This document shows positions 33,963 to 45,036 of a stretch of DNA of 64,000 nucleotides, one piece after another. The DNA comes from Sclerotiophoma versabilis (taxonomy: Eukaryota; Ascomycota; Dothideomycetes; Pleosporales; Didymellaceae): positions 372,001-436,000 of the forward strand of contig JAAROD010000029.1 of the NCBI GenBank assembly GCA_012274445.1, in the 5' to 3' direction. A program made the translations under genes and the position numbers. Under the pieces are notes generated by a model. It saw only the letters and a list, made by a program, of their open reading frames with translations, was not told the DNA's origin and searched no databases. How positions within the stretch are numbered: position 1 is the first letter of the stretch; each line of letters begins with the position of its first letter.

Positions 33963-34448
33963 GATGGATGGAGGGGTGGTGAGGATGCAATTGCTGGTGC
34001 GGCCGAGAGCTTGAATGTCGTTGATTCTCGAGCGAGCCCGAGTTCTGCGCTTGCCGAAGTTGTCCCACTAGCGCCTTAGCTGGCAATGCTCACATACATC
34101 GAAGTCTGCCTGTCCTGTCTCATCACTCGTTCATGTCAAAATATACCATGGCGGTAGAATACTGCTGTTGTCGAGTTTTATGCCTCAATTCGTTTTTGCT
34201 ACTGGGATTTTGAGTTTCTTGCAACATACCCTACCTTAGCCCATCCGTGTTCCCGTCTTGCTCCGAGATGCTGCTTACGAATAGAGCAATAGCCAATATG
34301 AAAAGAGAATTTGAAGATGCGAAAGTTATGAAAAGTCGTTGCAGGGGTATCTTAAACGCAAAACGCCCACCAGTTGAACTCTTCGCTCCAACCGTTGTCC
34401 CACACCTTCCTAGCCCCCGCGAAGACGCAGCTTCTGCCCATCCTTCGT
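33963..34448. other. Intergenic, ATP16 to SPC19
   Basis: 486 bp with the ATP16 promoter and SPC19 3' UTR. No further feature recognised. Confidence 0.55.
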
Positions 34449-35036
34449 CTAGTAGTCGTCGAACTGCTGAGGTGCAGCCATGCTCATCCTCAGCTGCCTC
34501 TCCCTCTGCTTGGCCTGCAGCTCGAGTGTTTCCACTGCATAGCTAAGTCTGTCTTTCCGTGCCTTCAGCTGCTTGAACCTCAGTTCCTGTTGCGCATTGA
34601 CCGCCTTTGCGTTGCTTCGGCTTGCTGCTGCCCGACTCGCCGGCCTCGAACCTGAGCCTCCCGCGCTGTCACGCCCAAGTCGACCGTCATTCAGATCGCA
34701 TTTCGCAATCAGCGACTGTTCGCGGCGTTCGAGCTTGTCCAGGTAGTTCTCGACGCGTTTCAGCAGGTTGTCGACTTCAGGGCGGATCTCTGAGAGCAAT
34801 GCGCCTTGCGCGGTTTGGAGGTCGGTTTCGGAGATGAGTTCGAAATGCTTGTCGCAATCAGTACGCTGTGCTGCAGAAGATGTGAACTTCGGATTTGTCC
34901 GTACCCGTGTTGTTTGCAGCACCTTAGCCAGCCGTGGCATGTCGCTCACACCGTCATCGAGGATGTTGATAGTCGAATCGAGGTTCTGCATGCTGGCGCG
35001 CAGCGAGGCGACACAGCCTTCCAATGCTGATGCCAT
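34449..35036 (-). CDS. SPC19: DASH complex subunit Spc19
   Basis: Two exons, 35036-34905 and 34847-34449, about 176 aa. The N-terminus LEGCVASLRASMQNLDSTIN with ILDDGVSDMPRLAKVLQTTR and, after the intron, HFELISETDLQTAQ is diagnostic of Spc19; two coiled coils follow (RVENYLDKLERREQSLIAKC, then RFKQLKARKDRLSYAVETL). The intron (34848-34904, GTACGG...ACAAG) is 57 nt, a multiple of three and stop-free, so the frame also reads through it. I removed it because the 19 extra residues interrupt the conserved TTR-HFEL junction. The DASH complex couples kinetochores to microtubules. The start lies 229 bp from the divergent ATP18 start. Confidence 0.88.
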   Translation of the reverse strand: MASALEGCVASLRASMQNLDSTINILDDGVSDMPRLAKVLQTTRVRTNPKFTSSAAQRTDCDKHFELISETDLQTAQGALLSEIRPEVDNLLKRVENYLDKLERREQSLIAKCDLNDGRLGRDSAGGSGSRPASRAAASRSNAKAVNAQQELRFKQLKARKDRLSYAVETLELQAKQRERQLRMSMAAPQQFDDY

Positions 35037-35265
35037 GTTGTCTTGCTGCTTTCAATCTCTTCAAACCCGCGTCCAGATATTACTCGTGTGTTCTGTGTCG
35101 AAGTTGTGGGGTATGCGGAGGGGTTGTAAACAACGTCGGCCATACCTTCCGCCGACTTCGTTCGTGCCAAGCATCGAGAACTTCCGCTAGGAGCTCGACG
35201 GTCCATCAACTCCATCTCCCACGGCACCCGCATACCCACCCATTGCCTCTCCATCACACGTCAAT

Positions 35266-35707
35266 ATGCCTCTCCTCGGTCGCAAGTTCCCCGCGCAAAT
35301 CGGTACGTCATGTCGCGCAGCTCGCAAGGGTGCAGATGAAGTCGAGGAATACAGCTAACGGACGTCTGATTACAGCGAAGCCCATGTGGCCCTTCTATGT
35401 CTCCGGTACGTCGAGAATACCAATCACGAGTTGCGAAAGAGGAGGAATCACAAAGAGGGAATATCGCCAGGCGTCTGGATAACATGAAGAAACGGAAGCG
35501 CTCGCCGAATCATGTTAACGAACCTTTGTAGGCCTCGTCATCCTCTACGGTGTCAACGCTGCCGCCAATGCCATGGGTCAGGGTTAGTACCTCCATCTTC
35601 GATATAGCGGATTCCACAATAAAGAGCTGAGCTGACGATTCCTAGCTGAGGAGTACAAGAACGACCCCCGCAACCCGGCCTTCAAGAACCAGGCGGCCAA
35701 CCACTAG
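35266..35707 (+). CDS. ATP18: ATP synthase subunit j (Atp18), 59 aa
   Basis: Four tiny exons: 35266-35302, 35376-35405 (30 nt), 35532-35582, 35646-35707; 59 aa in total, the same length as yeast Atp18. The sequence reads MPLLGRKFPAQIG, KPMWPFYVSGLVILYGVNAA and EEYKNDPRNPAF. WPF followed by a single membrane helix and NDPRNP are the family hallmarks. Introns are 73, 126 and 63 nt with GTACGT or GTTAGT donors. The product is a small Fo subunit of the mitochondrial inner membrane involved in ATP synthase dimers. Because the exons are so small it would be missed by ORF-based gene finding. Confidence 0.92.
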
Positions 35708-37761
35708 ATTCGATAACGCACGATGACGGAGGGTCATGATACCATAAGAGGCGCTGTACAATAGCCGTGTACGCGGAAGCTACCGGGAACGCCTCTTTGC
35801 GAGGTGTCTGTATAGACTTTGGCAATGCAAGCTTGATATGAACGACGGCTCCACTACCTCTGACAACTGTTTCATACAAACCCACCCACACATCATTACA
35901 GATTGTTTATACATTTCTTCTATGGGCAATCATCCAGCAATGGAATGCGTCCAACTAAGACGAATTTATGGACTCCCTGCTTCCAGCAAGACTGAAAGAT
36001 GCGCAGCTGACATTGCTGCTAGAAGAGCCAACGATCGATGCACATTCACAAAGTTAGTCTTGTTGGGCAGCTAGAGATAGAAGTGCTTTCCAGCCTTGTT
36101 ATGCTTATACTCAGTACATGCTGTGATATTAATAAACCCGCAATGAATTGACTTGGCCTGGAGAGACTGTGCTCATGCGTTAGAACTAGATTGGTCAACA
36201 CGGATGTATGTTCTTCAGAAATGAAGCGTACAGGCAAGGAATGCAGTGGGTTTATCGACCCTGTGCATTCATCTATCTCTGAGACAGCATCAGGCCCTGT
36301 ATAGAGGACCATCTGAATCGTAAAACATAAACAGGTGTCAACACATGTGTACACAGTGTCAGATGTATGAATACCTCCAAACTGTACTTTCAAAATCCCT
36401 TCGACACTGAAGATACAAACCTTGGGAGGATGTTGTGTTCGAGAAGTTATATCAGGACTCTTGTTCTTCACATTGCTAAGGTATAGATGTTAAGATGCAC
36501 TCGGATAGCTTCAGACTTTTGACGCTACTGAAGTATACATAGAACACGTCGTTCGTAGCCTGGCAACGATTAAGACACATGGATTGCGAAGCGTGCTGTG
36601 TGCTGTGTCTTGAGCATACAAGACGGAACGCTGTTCCAGTAGGAAGTGTGACAGCTGTCATCCATACTGCACCACAAGCCACCGACATCAGCTCCAAGAT
36701 CCTGATTCTGGAAGGTCTGGCAGAACAAACAGTCATGGTTCTATTGTTGTGAACGTCTGTTTGCAAAACCTTCAGCGAAGTGACTCGGTGGCTGTGCATC
36801 GTCAACGCAGCCGCCGATGTTACATTTAACAGGTTCGAGCTTTGAAGCCAAAAGTGCTGTGGCAGGCCGATCTTAGCCTGTGAGACCGATCTGCCGGAGG
36901 ATTGCTGCCAGATCGTTCTAAACCGCGTCGTTCGTCAGCAGAACGACATGCAAAACATGCAATGTATTGGGCAGGGCACATTGAGAAGTGAGAAAGGGGA
37001 GGATGCATAAAGGGGCAGTGTCTGATGGAACTGCAAGGCCTCGGCATGAGGCGGCCAGCAGCTTGCGGCATCTGAAACGCTTGAAGCAGTCCGGCAGCGC
37101 AGAGCTGACCGCGGAGGGTGTCGAAGTGCAAGCGCAGACCGTAGCTGGGTAGCGAACCCTCCGAGTGCAGGGCGCGCTGCTCGCCGTGCGGAAAGCAGTA
37201 GCGTCGTCAACGCCAAGCAAGGTGTGGCTACGCCTTCTAGATTGCCCATCTCCTCACCTCGACCTGCTCTCCTGCGCTTTCTTTCTGGGGCTATTAGCTG
37301 TTCTGCAACGTGCAGCCGCCTCTTGCACCTCTTCCAGCAGCAAACGACACTGTGTTCGCAGCCTTCGCCCCGCAACTCAGGTGCCGCACTGTGGTAGTCC
37401 GTTGGTGCCCATTCACGCCCTGTAAGTCCAGCCCAGCGAGCGAGCGAGGTCCCGCCCTACCTGTTACCTGCCTCCACGCTCGTACCTATTTATCCCCCAC
37501 AACAGTAGGCCTGCACCTTCACACTACTGTGCTCCCTACCGTCATTCACTGCCTGCCCGCGCTACCTGCACGGCGGACTCGCTTGCCCGCACCGCTTACT
37601 CACCGCCTTGTTGGCAAAAGCCTCACACTGACCGGTCCACCGCAACAGGCTGAACCTCACCTCCACCACCACAACACCACCTCTGCGTCTCGACCGACGC
37701 CCCACTACAACAACCACATAACCTGCAGGCCAGCCTCCTGAAGGTTGACCTCTCAGCAGCC
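35708..37761. other. Large intergenic region upstream of casein kinase I
   Basis: About 2 kb without a recognisable gene. The last 500 bp before the kinase start are pyrimidine-rich (many CCT and CAC tracts), consistent with a long 5' leader. Confidence 0.6.
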
Positions 37762-39177
37762 ATGACGACAATGGTACGGAAGACCCCGCAGCCTGCACCG
37801 ACGTGCAGATTCCGCACCCACTGCACAACACGGCCAGCAGCTGACTGTCACAGGATCTCCGTGTCGGCAACAAATACAGAATCGGCCGCAAGATCGGTAG
37901 CGGTTCCTTTGGTGACATCTACCTCGGTGCGTGCAACGCTGGACACCGTCTCGCACCTGAGCTAACCTTCCACAGGCACTAACATCATTTCGGGCGAGGA
38001 GATTGCTATCAAGCTCGAGAGTGTCAAGGCTAAGCACCCTCAGCTTGAGTATGAAGCTCGCGTCTACAAGTCCCTCGCCGGTGGTGTCGGTATTCCCTTT
38101 GTGCGTTGGTTCGGCACAGAGTGCGACTACAACGCCATGGTCCTCGATCTGCTCGGTCCCTCCCTCGAAGATCTCTTCAACTTTTGCAACCGCAAGTTCT
38201 CCCTGAAGACGGTCCTCCTGCTCGCCGACCAGCTCATCTCCCGCATCGAGTACATCCACGCCAAGTCGTTCATCCACCGTGACATCAAGCCTGACAACTT
38301 CCTCATGGGCATTGGCAAGCGTGGCAACCAGGTCAACGTGATTGATTTCGGTCTGGCCAAGAAGTACCGTGATCCCAAGACCCACTTCCACATCCCGTAC
38401 AGAGAGAACAAGAACTTGACTGGTACTGCCCGTTACGCTTCCATCAACACCCACTTGGGTGTCGGTATGTCTATCCCGTCTTCCAACTCGATTATATATA
38501 CTAACGTTAAGCAGAGCAGTCCCGTCGTGACGACATGGAGTCTCTCGGATACGTTATGCTCTACTTCTGCCGCGGCTCCCTTCCCTGGCAGGGTCTTAAG
38601 GCGGCTACTAAGAAGCAGAAGTACGACCGCATCATGGAGAAGAAGATGACCACTCCCACCGAGGTTCTCTGCCGCGGCTTCCCCAACGAGTTTGCCATCT
38701 ACCTGAACTACACCCGTTCTCTCCGCTTCGACGACAAGCCCGATTACTCCTACCTCCGCAAGATCTTCCGTGACCTATTCGTCCGTGAGGGCTTCCAGTA
38801 CGACTACGTCTTCGACTGGACCGTCTACAAGTACCAGAAGAACGCCCAGGCCATCGCTCAGGCTGCTGGCCAGGGTCAGGGTGAGGAAGATGACAAGAAC
38901 GGCCGCGGACGTCACGTCACCACCACTGCCGCTGCCAACGCTGGCACTGCGGCCGGCACCAAGCGTGGACCGGTCAATGCACGCCAGGAGGGCACCGGAA
39001 TGTGAGTTCGATATATCTGATCCTTGTAAGGACCCCTTCCTCTGCGTTTGGTGTTCGATAACGCTTTTGCGCGGAGGACGCCACAGTCAGAATTTACTAA
39101 CCTCTGATTCTCTGTTCAGGCAGCTTCGTTCGGCCAACAAACGTGGCGGGGACCAGTATGCATCTGGTGGCTACTGA
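37762..39177 (+). CDS. Casein kinase I (HRR25/HHP1 type)
   Basis: Five exons: 37762-37773 (12 nt, MTTM), 37854-37926, 37976-38464, 38515-39001, 39120-39177; 372 aa. The kinase motifs are IGSGSFGDIYLG (Gly loop), IAIKLE (VAIK Lys), FIHRDIKPDNFLMG (catalytic HRD), VIDFGLAKKYRD (DFG), TGTARYASINTHLGVEQSRR (CK1 signature) and DDMESLGYVMLYFCRGSLPW. Intron 3 (38465-38514) has a clear ACTAAC branch site. The C-terminal tail is short and Ala/Gly-rich (GQGQGEEDDKNGRG), ending RGGDQYASGGY, as in other filamentous fungi. CK1 acts in DNA-damage response, vesicle traffic and circadian control; this is the essential CK1a/Hrr25-like form. Confidence 0.93.
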
Positions 39178-40058
39178 TTCTTGATGCGGTTTCGATTCGT
39201 CATCTCAACTCTCTTGTAAACCGGCTCATTCGAATCGGCTTTACACCAATGAATGGGAAATGCGGCAGTGCTGTCCTGGCAACATATTGGACGGCATTTC
39301 GCACCCATTCGATCAGTTCACGGGATCTATTCGTTGGAGACCTAATCAGGACCTAGCAGGACTTTTCGTTGTCTTGCAATCATTACGGCCTTTGGTTTCC
39401 AGCGATTGTCTTGGTATCTGGAAGCTTATCCCATGCGGTATCTCAACTCTTATGGCGTTACGGCAGGCGGTCATCACTACTCAGCATTATGATGTTCGTC
39501 AGCACAACACCTAATACTTTGGACGCTGAGCACAGCTCTACTGGACATTTTCCCGGATGATCACTGGTTCTACAGCGCTACTCCGCATTAATACTGCCCT
39601 TTCCTTGTCTTTTCTGCGTGGTTTCCTACAGCATTTCCTTCGTGCGTTTCCCCCCTTCGGATATGGTCTGCCAGCTTGTGGGGAGGTCAAGATAACAAGG
39701 GGATGAACACATCTAAATTGCAAACATAGCTGGAGCGGTGGCTCGGTAGGGGAGTGGGCGGTAGACCAGAGGGCGTATTGAACTGGCGGCTAGACGGATG
39801 AATGGACTTCTTGAGGGGCCGCTTCCGGGGGTGTGGAGAAGGGTCTAGCTTGCCACCATGCGTCTGCGTCTGCGTCTGGAGTTACGTGGTGGACGACGAG
39901 TGGTTTACTTTTACAATACAGTTTCCTTTGTTTCAACCTCTCTTCCATGATTCCACGTGTGTTATTTTACAGTGATACTTGTACAGTAACATCTTACAAA
40001 TGTGCTGACGCCGCACAACGCCCTCTCTTGTATATGACAAGATACAGGATCGTTTCGA
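39178..40058. other. Convergent intergenic region CK1 / RSM22
   Basis: About 880 bp of 3' flanks. No coding similarity or RNA gene seen. Confidence 0.6.
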
Positions 40059-42554
40059 TCAATCATCGAAAGTGTCGACAGCCTTCTTCCTCCCCTTCCT
40101 ACCGCCGCTGCCCCTGATCTTCCTATCCTTATTGTACCGCCCATCACGATCCCCGAACCTCTTCCCGCCGGTGATAACTCTATCCTGCCCAACATCAACG
40201 GCCCTCCCATCCTGCTCGCCCACACCAATCTCAATCGTGACCTTCTTCGGCTGTCTGACCTTGCGCCCCTTGCGATCGAACTCGTCGTTCGGCCTGCCCA
40301 GACGTACGGATCTCGGAATGCGCGTCTTCGCCCCCAAAGCCCACAGGTCGCCCCAGCGCGACTTCTTCGCGTCACGGAAGGCTTGCTTGCTAAACGAGCG
40401 CGGTACGGTCCAGCGCTCGAGTGTGCCGGCAGGCGTACACACATCGAGAATGATGTGACCTCTGCGCTTGAGGGCGGGGAGAATGAGGCGCGGCATGGAA
40501 AGCGGATTGACCATCTCTGTTGTAGTCAAATCCGGGTTCTCAGGATCGTCGGGGTTCTCGGTCCACTCGTGGCCGGCGAAGGCCGCGTCAGTGCTCTCCT
40601 TGTCCTGCACAACGCCCCGGCCGACGAGATCGTGCTCGGGCAATCGCTGGTCGCGGCCGCGCTGTACCGCCAGATAACTGAATTGCACGTCCTCGTGATT
40701 CCTGTCTTTGGCGTTCAGTATGCGCTGCAAGTACGGCGGGCGGATGTAGCGCTGTGTGAAGAAGCAAAAGTCCTTCCTGCCCGGGCTCTTCCCGGGGACG
40801 GAATACATGGGACAGGCTGAGTGATTCGTGCAGGGCGCGATAATCATGCCGGTTTCCTTGTTCTTGAACCTAGTGTCTTGATTCTCTGGCTGCGAAACTT
40901 GTTCTTCGAGGAGTGTTTCGGTGGTGGTGCTATTGGGCGAAGATATATACCGGTCTAAAAGCATCTGTCTTGAGGCTGCGATGACTTCGAAGCCTCGCGG
41001 TAAGCCTTTTTCAATTAGGATTAGAATACCGCCCTTGGGGTTGAGGAGAGACCAGTATTTGGAGACTTGGTCTTTGCGCAGGTATTCTTGTTTGAGCGGC
41101 CAGAGAGTGTGTGGGGCGATGATTATGTCGTAGACTTTGCGCGGCTGCACTGTATTGGCTTCGTCCTCGGGCGTGACGTGCTCAGGGAGGCGGGGGATAA
41201 AGGTTGTGTTTTCGAGGAGGCGGCTTGCGCGGTGGCGGAGGGTATCGGAGCTGGCAAGGACTGTAGCCTTGCCCTTGGGCGCGGTGCCTGAGGATGTATT
41301 TTTGGGTTGTGCACCTTCGGAGGTTGGCTCTTGTGGTGTGAATTCTTCTGAAGCTTCTTGCTTGCTGTCCCATTCAGCTTTCAGAATCTCTTGCCATGCG
41401 AGCACGCCAACGCCGCCAGAGCCAGCATCAAGAATTGTTCCACCCTTTTTGGCCAACATGTGTTCTATCCACGGTGTGCCTAGACGGCGTCGAACCTCGA
41501 CAAGGGCGCTCATGACGCTTGCGTATGTTCCAGGCTGTACGGCAGCCATGTAAGCATCCGCCTCAATGTTGCCCATCTCCGCTTGTGAAGGATCGAGGGT
41601 GATGGGCTTCTGCTCCTTCCCTAGCCTCGCTGGTGGCGTGCTTGCTGAATAGGGCAGCCCTTTCCCCCCAAAGATGCGATTCGCCGACTCGGTAAGGTGC
41701 TTGTGGTTTGCGCGTGTAAGGAGTTGTGCGGTGGGGTCGACGAGTGTCTCTTTCGGTAAGAAGACGGTCGACGGCGATGGCTTGAAGCGGCCGGCGATGG
41801 TCAGAGGATGTGCGCGCAGGAATGACTCTTCTTCTTCCTCCTCATCCTCCCATTCTTCAGCTTCCTCATGCTGGATGCGACTTTGCTCGTAGACATTCTC
41901 GTGAAACGTTGCTGCCTTCTGCTCCTTGTACTCCTCCCACTCTTCTGGTGTCATTGAGTCCTCGTCCTCCTCTGCAGGCTCGGCCTCCTCTTCCTCATAG
42001 AGGTCGATTTCCTCGAGCTCACCACCTTCACCTCGCCGCAGGAGCACTGTTGAGCCATCAGGTTGCTCCTCTGATATGATCTCCTCAGGCTGCTCCTCGG
42101 TCGCCAGCAGTTCCTCGGCTGTATCTACGAAGATGGGCGGTCCGTATAGTCGCTCGTACAATGCGTACTCCTCTGCGCTCAAGTGATCCCGTGGCAAGAA
42201 GTCGCGAAACTGCTGTCTTGCTTTCCGCACGTTGACCTCAATGTTCAGTTTGTGCACAGCTGGATCGAAGGAAGATTCGTCTGAGCCTGTCGCCTGGCCT
42301 TGGCCTTGCTGTTGTCGTCGAAGGAGCGTGGTAGACAGCGTTCGTTGCTGCGTGAAGGAGGTCGTTTGCGCCGGTCGCAATGCGAAAGTTGACTGCGGTA
42401 ATCGTGCATTACGTGCTCGCGTGATTGCGAGATTAAGGCGACATGATGCGCAGACAGTCTGCAGGCCCTTCATCTTGAGCATGGCTGAACTCTGAGATTT
42501 GACAGTGTCGAATACCTCCGGCCTCGCGGAAGAGAGAAAGTTCGCCGCATTCAC
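40059..42554 (-). CDS. RSM22: Mitochondrial small-ribosome methyltransferase-like protein Rsm22
   Basis: Single exon, 831 aa from the ATG at 42554; the ATG at 42482 (MLKMKGLQTVC) gives a presequence-like N-terminus and may be the true start. It is Arg/Ser/Thr-rich at the N-terminus (mitochondrial targeting), then carries acidic stretches. The Rsm22 core has a SAM-binding motif GGTILDAGSGGVGVLAWQE, then PHTLWPLKQEYLRKDQ, LNPKGGILILIEKGLPRGFE, and a Cys cluster APCTNHSACPMYS...DFCFFTQR typical of the family. The C-terminus is basic. Known role: a mitoribosomal small-subunit assembly factor and protein, likely an inactive or non-canonical methyltransferase. Introns were not needed. Confidence 0.88.
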   Translation of the reverse strand: MNAANFLSSARPEVFDTVKSQSSAMLKMKGLQTVCASCRLNLAITRARNARLPQSTFALRPAQTTSFTQQRTLSTTLLRRQQQGQGQATGSDESSFDPAVHKLNIEVNVRKARQQFRDFLPRDHLSAEEYALYERLYGPPIFVDTAEELLATEEQPEEIISEEQPDGSTVLLRRGEGGELEEIDLYEEEEAEPAEEDEDSMTPEEWEEYKEQKAATFHENVYEQSRIQHEEAEEWEDEEEEEESFLRAHPLTIAGRFKPSPSTVFLPKETLVDPTAQLLTRANHKHLTESANRIFGGKGLPYSASTPPARLGKEQKPITLDPSQAEMGNIEADAYMAAVQPGTYASVMSALVEVRRRLGTPWIEHMLAKKGGTILDAGSGGVGVLAWQEILKAEWDSKQEASEEFTPQEPTSEGAQPKNTSSGTAPKGKATVLASSDTLRHRASRLLENTTFIPRLPEHVTPEDEANTVQPRKVYDIIIAPHTLWPLKQEYLRKDQVSKYWSLLNPKGGILILIEKGLPRGFEVIAASRQMLLDRYISSPNSTTTETLLEEQVSQPENQDTRFKNKETGMIIAPCTNHSACPMYSVPGKSPGRKDFCFFTQRYIRPPYLQRILNAKDRNHEDVQFSYLAVQRGRDQRLPEHDLVGRGVVQDKESTDAAFAGHEWTENPDDPENPDLTTTEMVNPLSMPRLILPALKRRGHIILDVCTPAGTLERWTVPRSFSKQAFRDAKKSRWGDLWALGAKTRIPRSVRLGRPNDEFDRKGRKVRQPKKVTIEIGVGEQDGRAVDVGQDRVITGGKRFGDRDGRYNKDRKIRGSGGRKGRKKAVDTFDD

Positions 42555-43162
42555 TGCCAGGGTCCACGCTAGAGAGCACGGTCAACCAATCACAACGAAC
42601 GCGTTGTAGGCTGGAGTATTCGCCATAACCCCGTCCGTTATGTTGTTGACTACTCGTATTGTTCCCTTGTCTAGAGCCTTGGGTGACAAATATCTTCTAC
42701 TCAAGATAATAGTGTCTCCTCGGCCGTACGTTTCCCAACCTGTCCGTAAGTAATGCACTTCGTATAGGGCACAGACGAGCACGAGTGGGTACCTTAACAT
42801 GTTGACATCCCGATACATTTATCCAATAACACATCTTACGCGCCAGTGCTTGCTGATCGTTGCTGACTGCCACTTATCGGACCGCTCGCTACTTTGCGGA
42901 TATATGAAGAGCTCCACCCCGCTACGCGGCCATTGACCTCCAGCTGTACTTTAACACCTCTCTTTCGCCATAACAACATTAAGAAGGTGCTGCCCAAAGT
43001 CACATATCTGAGCACTAGTTTGAAAGCTCTTGAAGAGCCTGCGCAGTATATCTTTGGGTCTAACAGACTGTCAGCATTCAAGTTCGAAAGTGGCGTGCTT
43101 CAGCCGTACTCAGGCCTAGCTCCTAAAAACATTGCATTACAAGTGTTCACGGAATATTCAAC
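42555..43162. other. Divergent intergenic region RSM22 / FAD oxidase
   Basis: 608 bp, presumably both promoters. A minus-strand 78-codon frame (42582-42818) has no recognisable similarity. Confidence 0.55.
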
Positions 43163-44743
43163 ATGGGTTCTATTACTGAGAATTTCGACTATGCGTCGTT
43201 GAAAGAGCTATTGAAGGATACAAGGGCCGAAGTTTTGACTCCTGGTGACGGACAAAAGTACGAAGATATTATCCAGAGGTGGAGCGAGAGTTGCGTAAGA
43301 CGAGCTGTATGTCTTGCCTCGGTCTCTTCGGACCGCCCGAAAGATCCAGCCTTTCCATTTTCGAGGTTGAGTCTGGTTGTTCAGAATGCATTCACTAATT
43401 CACATAGTCTGCTGTCGTGGCAGTCAGATCCACATCCGATGTCTCGGCAACGCTCGAACAGATCCGCAAGCATAAACTTCCCTTCACTGTCCGTGGAGGC
43501 GGACACTCGACATCTGGTGCTGCATCTATCGAAGATGGTCTCGTCATTGACCTCTCCAAGATGCGGGGTGTCACCGTCGACCCTGAGGCCCGCACCATCA
43601 CTGCAGAAGGCGGCACCATCTGGGAAGACGTCGACGTCGCCGCCGCAAAACACGGTCTCGCAACCGTAGGTGGCACCGTGAACCATACCGGCGTCGGCGG
43701 CCTAACGCTCGGCGGCGGTTACGGCTATCTAACTGGAAAGCATGGGTTGACTATCGACAACCTGCTCTCCGTCGAAGTCGTCCTGGCCTCAGGCGAGGTC
43801 GTCACAGCCTCGAAATCCACCAACACAGACCTCTTCTGGGCGATCCGGGGCGCAGGCCAGAACTTTGGCGTCGTCACGAAGTTCACCTTCCAAGGCTATC
43901 CCCAGCCAAACCCCGTCTTCGCAGGCCCGCTTGTTTTCCCGCCCACAGCGCTCCCCCAGATCGTGCAGTTCATGAACAAACTCCACGACATAAACGACGG
44001 CAACCAAGCCCTGCTCGTCGCCTTCAGCTCTCCCCCGCCGCAAAATGCTCCCGTCATACTCACGCAATTGTTCCATAACGGCACCGAGGAGGAAGGCAAA
44101 GCCATATTCGCCGACCTCTTCGCGCTCAACCCACTCGCTAATATGAGTGGCATGATACCCTACCACGTGCTCAACAGTCTGCTCAACGTGTCTGCAGGCT
44201 TCGACGGGCGCAAGCTATTTGGTGGCGGAGCTTTCAAACTGCCTGTCGACCCTGCGTTTGTGGAGGGCGTGTACAAAGAATTCCAAACATTCGTCGAGAG
44301 CAAGGAGAACTTTGCGATTGCGCAGAGCATGATGCTTTGGGAGATTGTGCCGTACAAGAAAGTACTAGAGGTTGGGAACGATGAGACGAGTTTTGCAAAT
44401 AGGGGCGATTACTACAATGTCGCGACTATGTTCAAGTGGTGTGTATGTATCCCGCGTGTGCAGGCTATCACTAACTGTGTGTAGGTTCGACCCGGCTCTC
44501 GACGCCGAGATGCGCACTTTCTCGCGCTCGCTGCTGAAGAAGGCTTCCGAGACTGCTGCAAGCAGGTCCAAAGATGGAGGCGTGGGTCAGTACGGTAACT
44601 ACGCCAGTGGAGATGTGGCAGCGAATGACATCTTTGGTGATAATGTCAGGCGGCTGGAGGATCTGAAGCAGAAGTATGATCCGGATAATCTGTTCAGCCA
44701 TGGCACGAAGCTCACGCCGCGGCCGTTGGTCGTGGTGAACTAG
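43163..44743 (+). CDS. FAD-linked oxidoreductase (BBE-like)
   Basis: Three exons: 43163-43306, 43408-44438, 44485-44743; 477 aa. Motifs of the PCMH-type FAD domain: VAVRSTSDVSATLEQIRKHK, FTVRGGGHSTSGAASIEDGL (His for covalent FAD in this family), GTVNHTGVGGLTLGGGYGYL, and LFWAIRGAGQNFGVVTKFTF. The C-terminal berberine-bridge-like segment (YGNYASGD...DLKQKYDPDNLFSHG) is present. No signal peptide, unlike many secreted members. The substrate is unknown; the family includes 6-hydroxynicotine oxidase and oligosaccharide oxidases. The 46-nt second intron has GTGTGT as donor, chosen because it yields KWFDPALDAEMR. Confidence 0.85.
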
Positions 44744-45036
44744 ACATAGAAGCATTCTTCTACAGCGGACTTGTAGTAGGAGTTCTCATTCAGATTAAGA
44801 AATGCATACAACTATGCTTAAACATGAATTGTGGTATTTCCAAGGGTCGATCGCCTCCATCACACGATTATTACAACCTTGACTTATTCTCAAAACATGT
44901 TAAACTCACCAAACTCGTATCCCTCCTACCTTGTAACCGGCACTCAGTCTCTCCAACAAACCAGTCGTGATAGCCTCAAGTATCGTTGCGCCCACGCATA
45001 CCCAGCCTATACGCCGTACATTTTCTTTCCTCCAGC

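Noticed and set aside
36046..37131. Several 100-140 codon ORFs upstream of casein kinase I
   Set aside because: Cys/Arg/Ser-rich, overlapping on the same strand in different frames and without recognisable domains.
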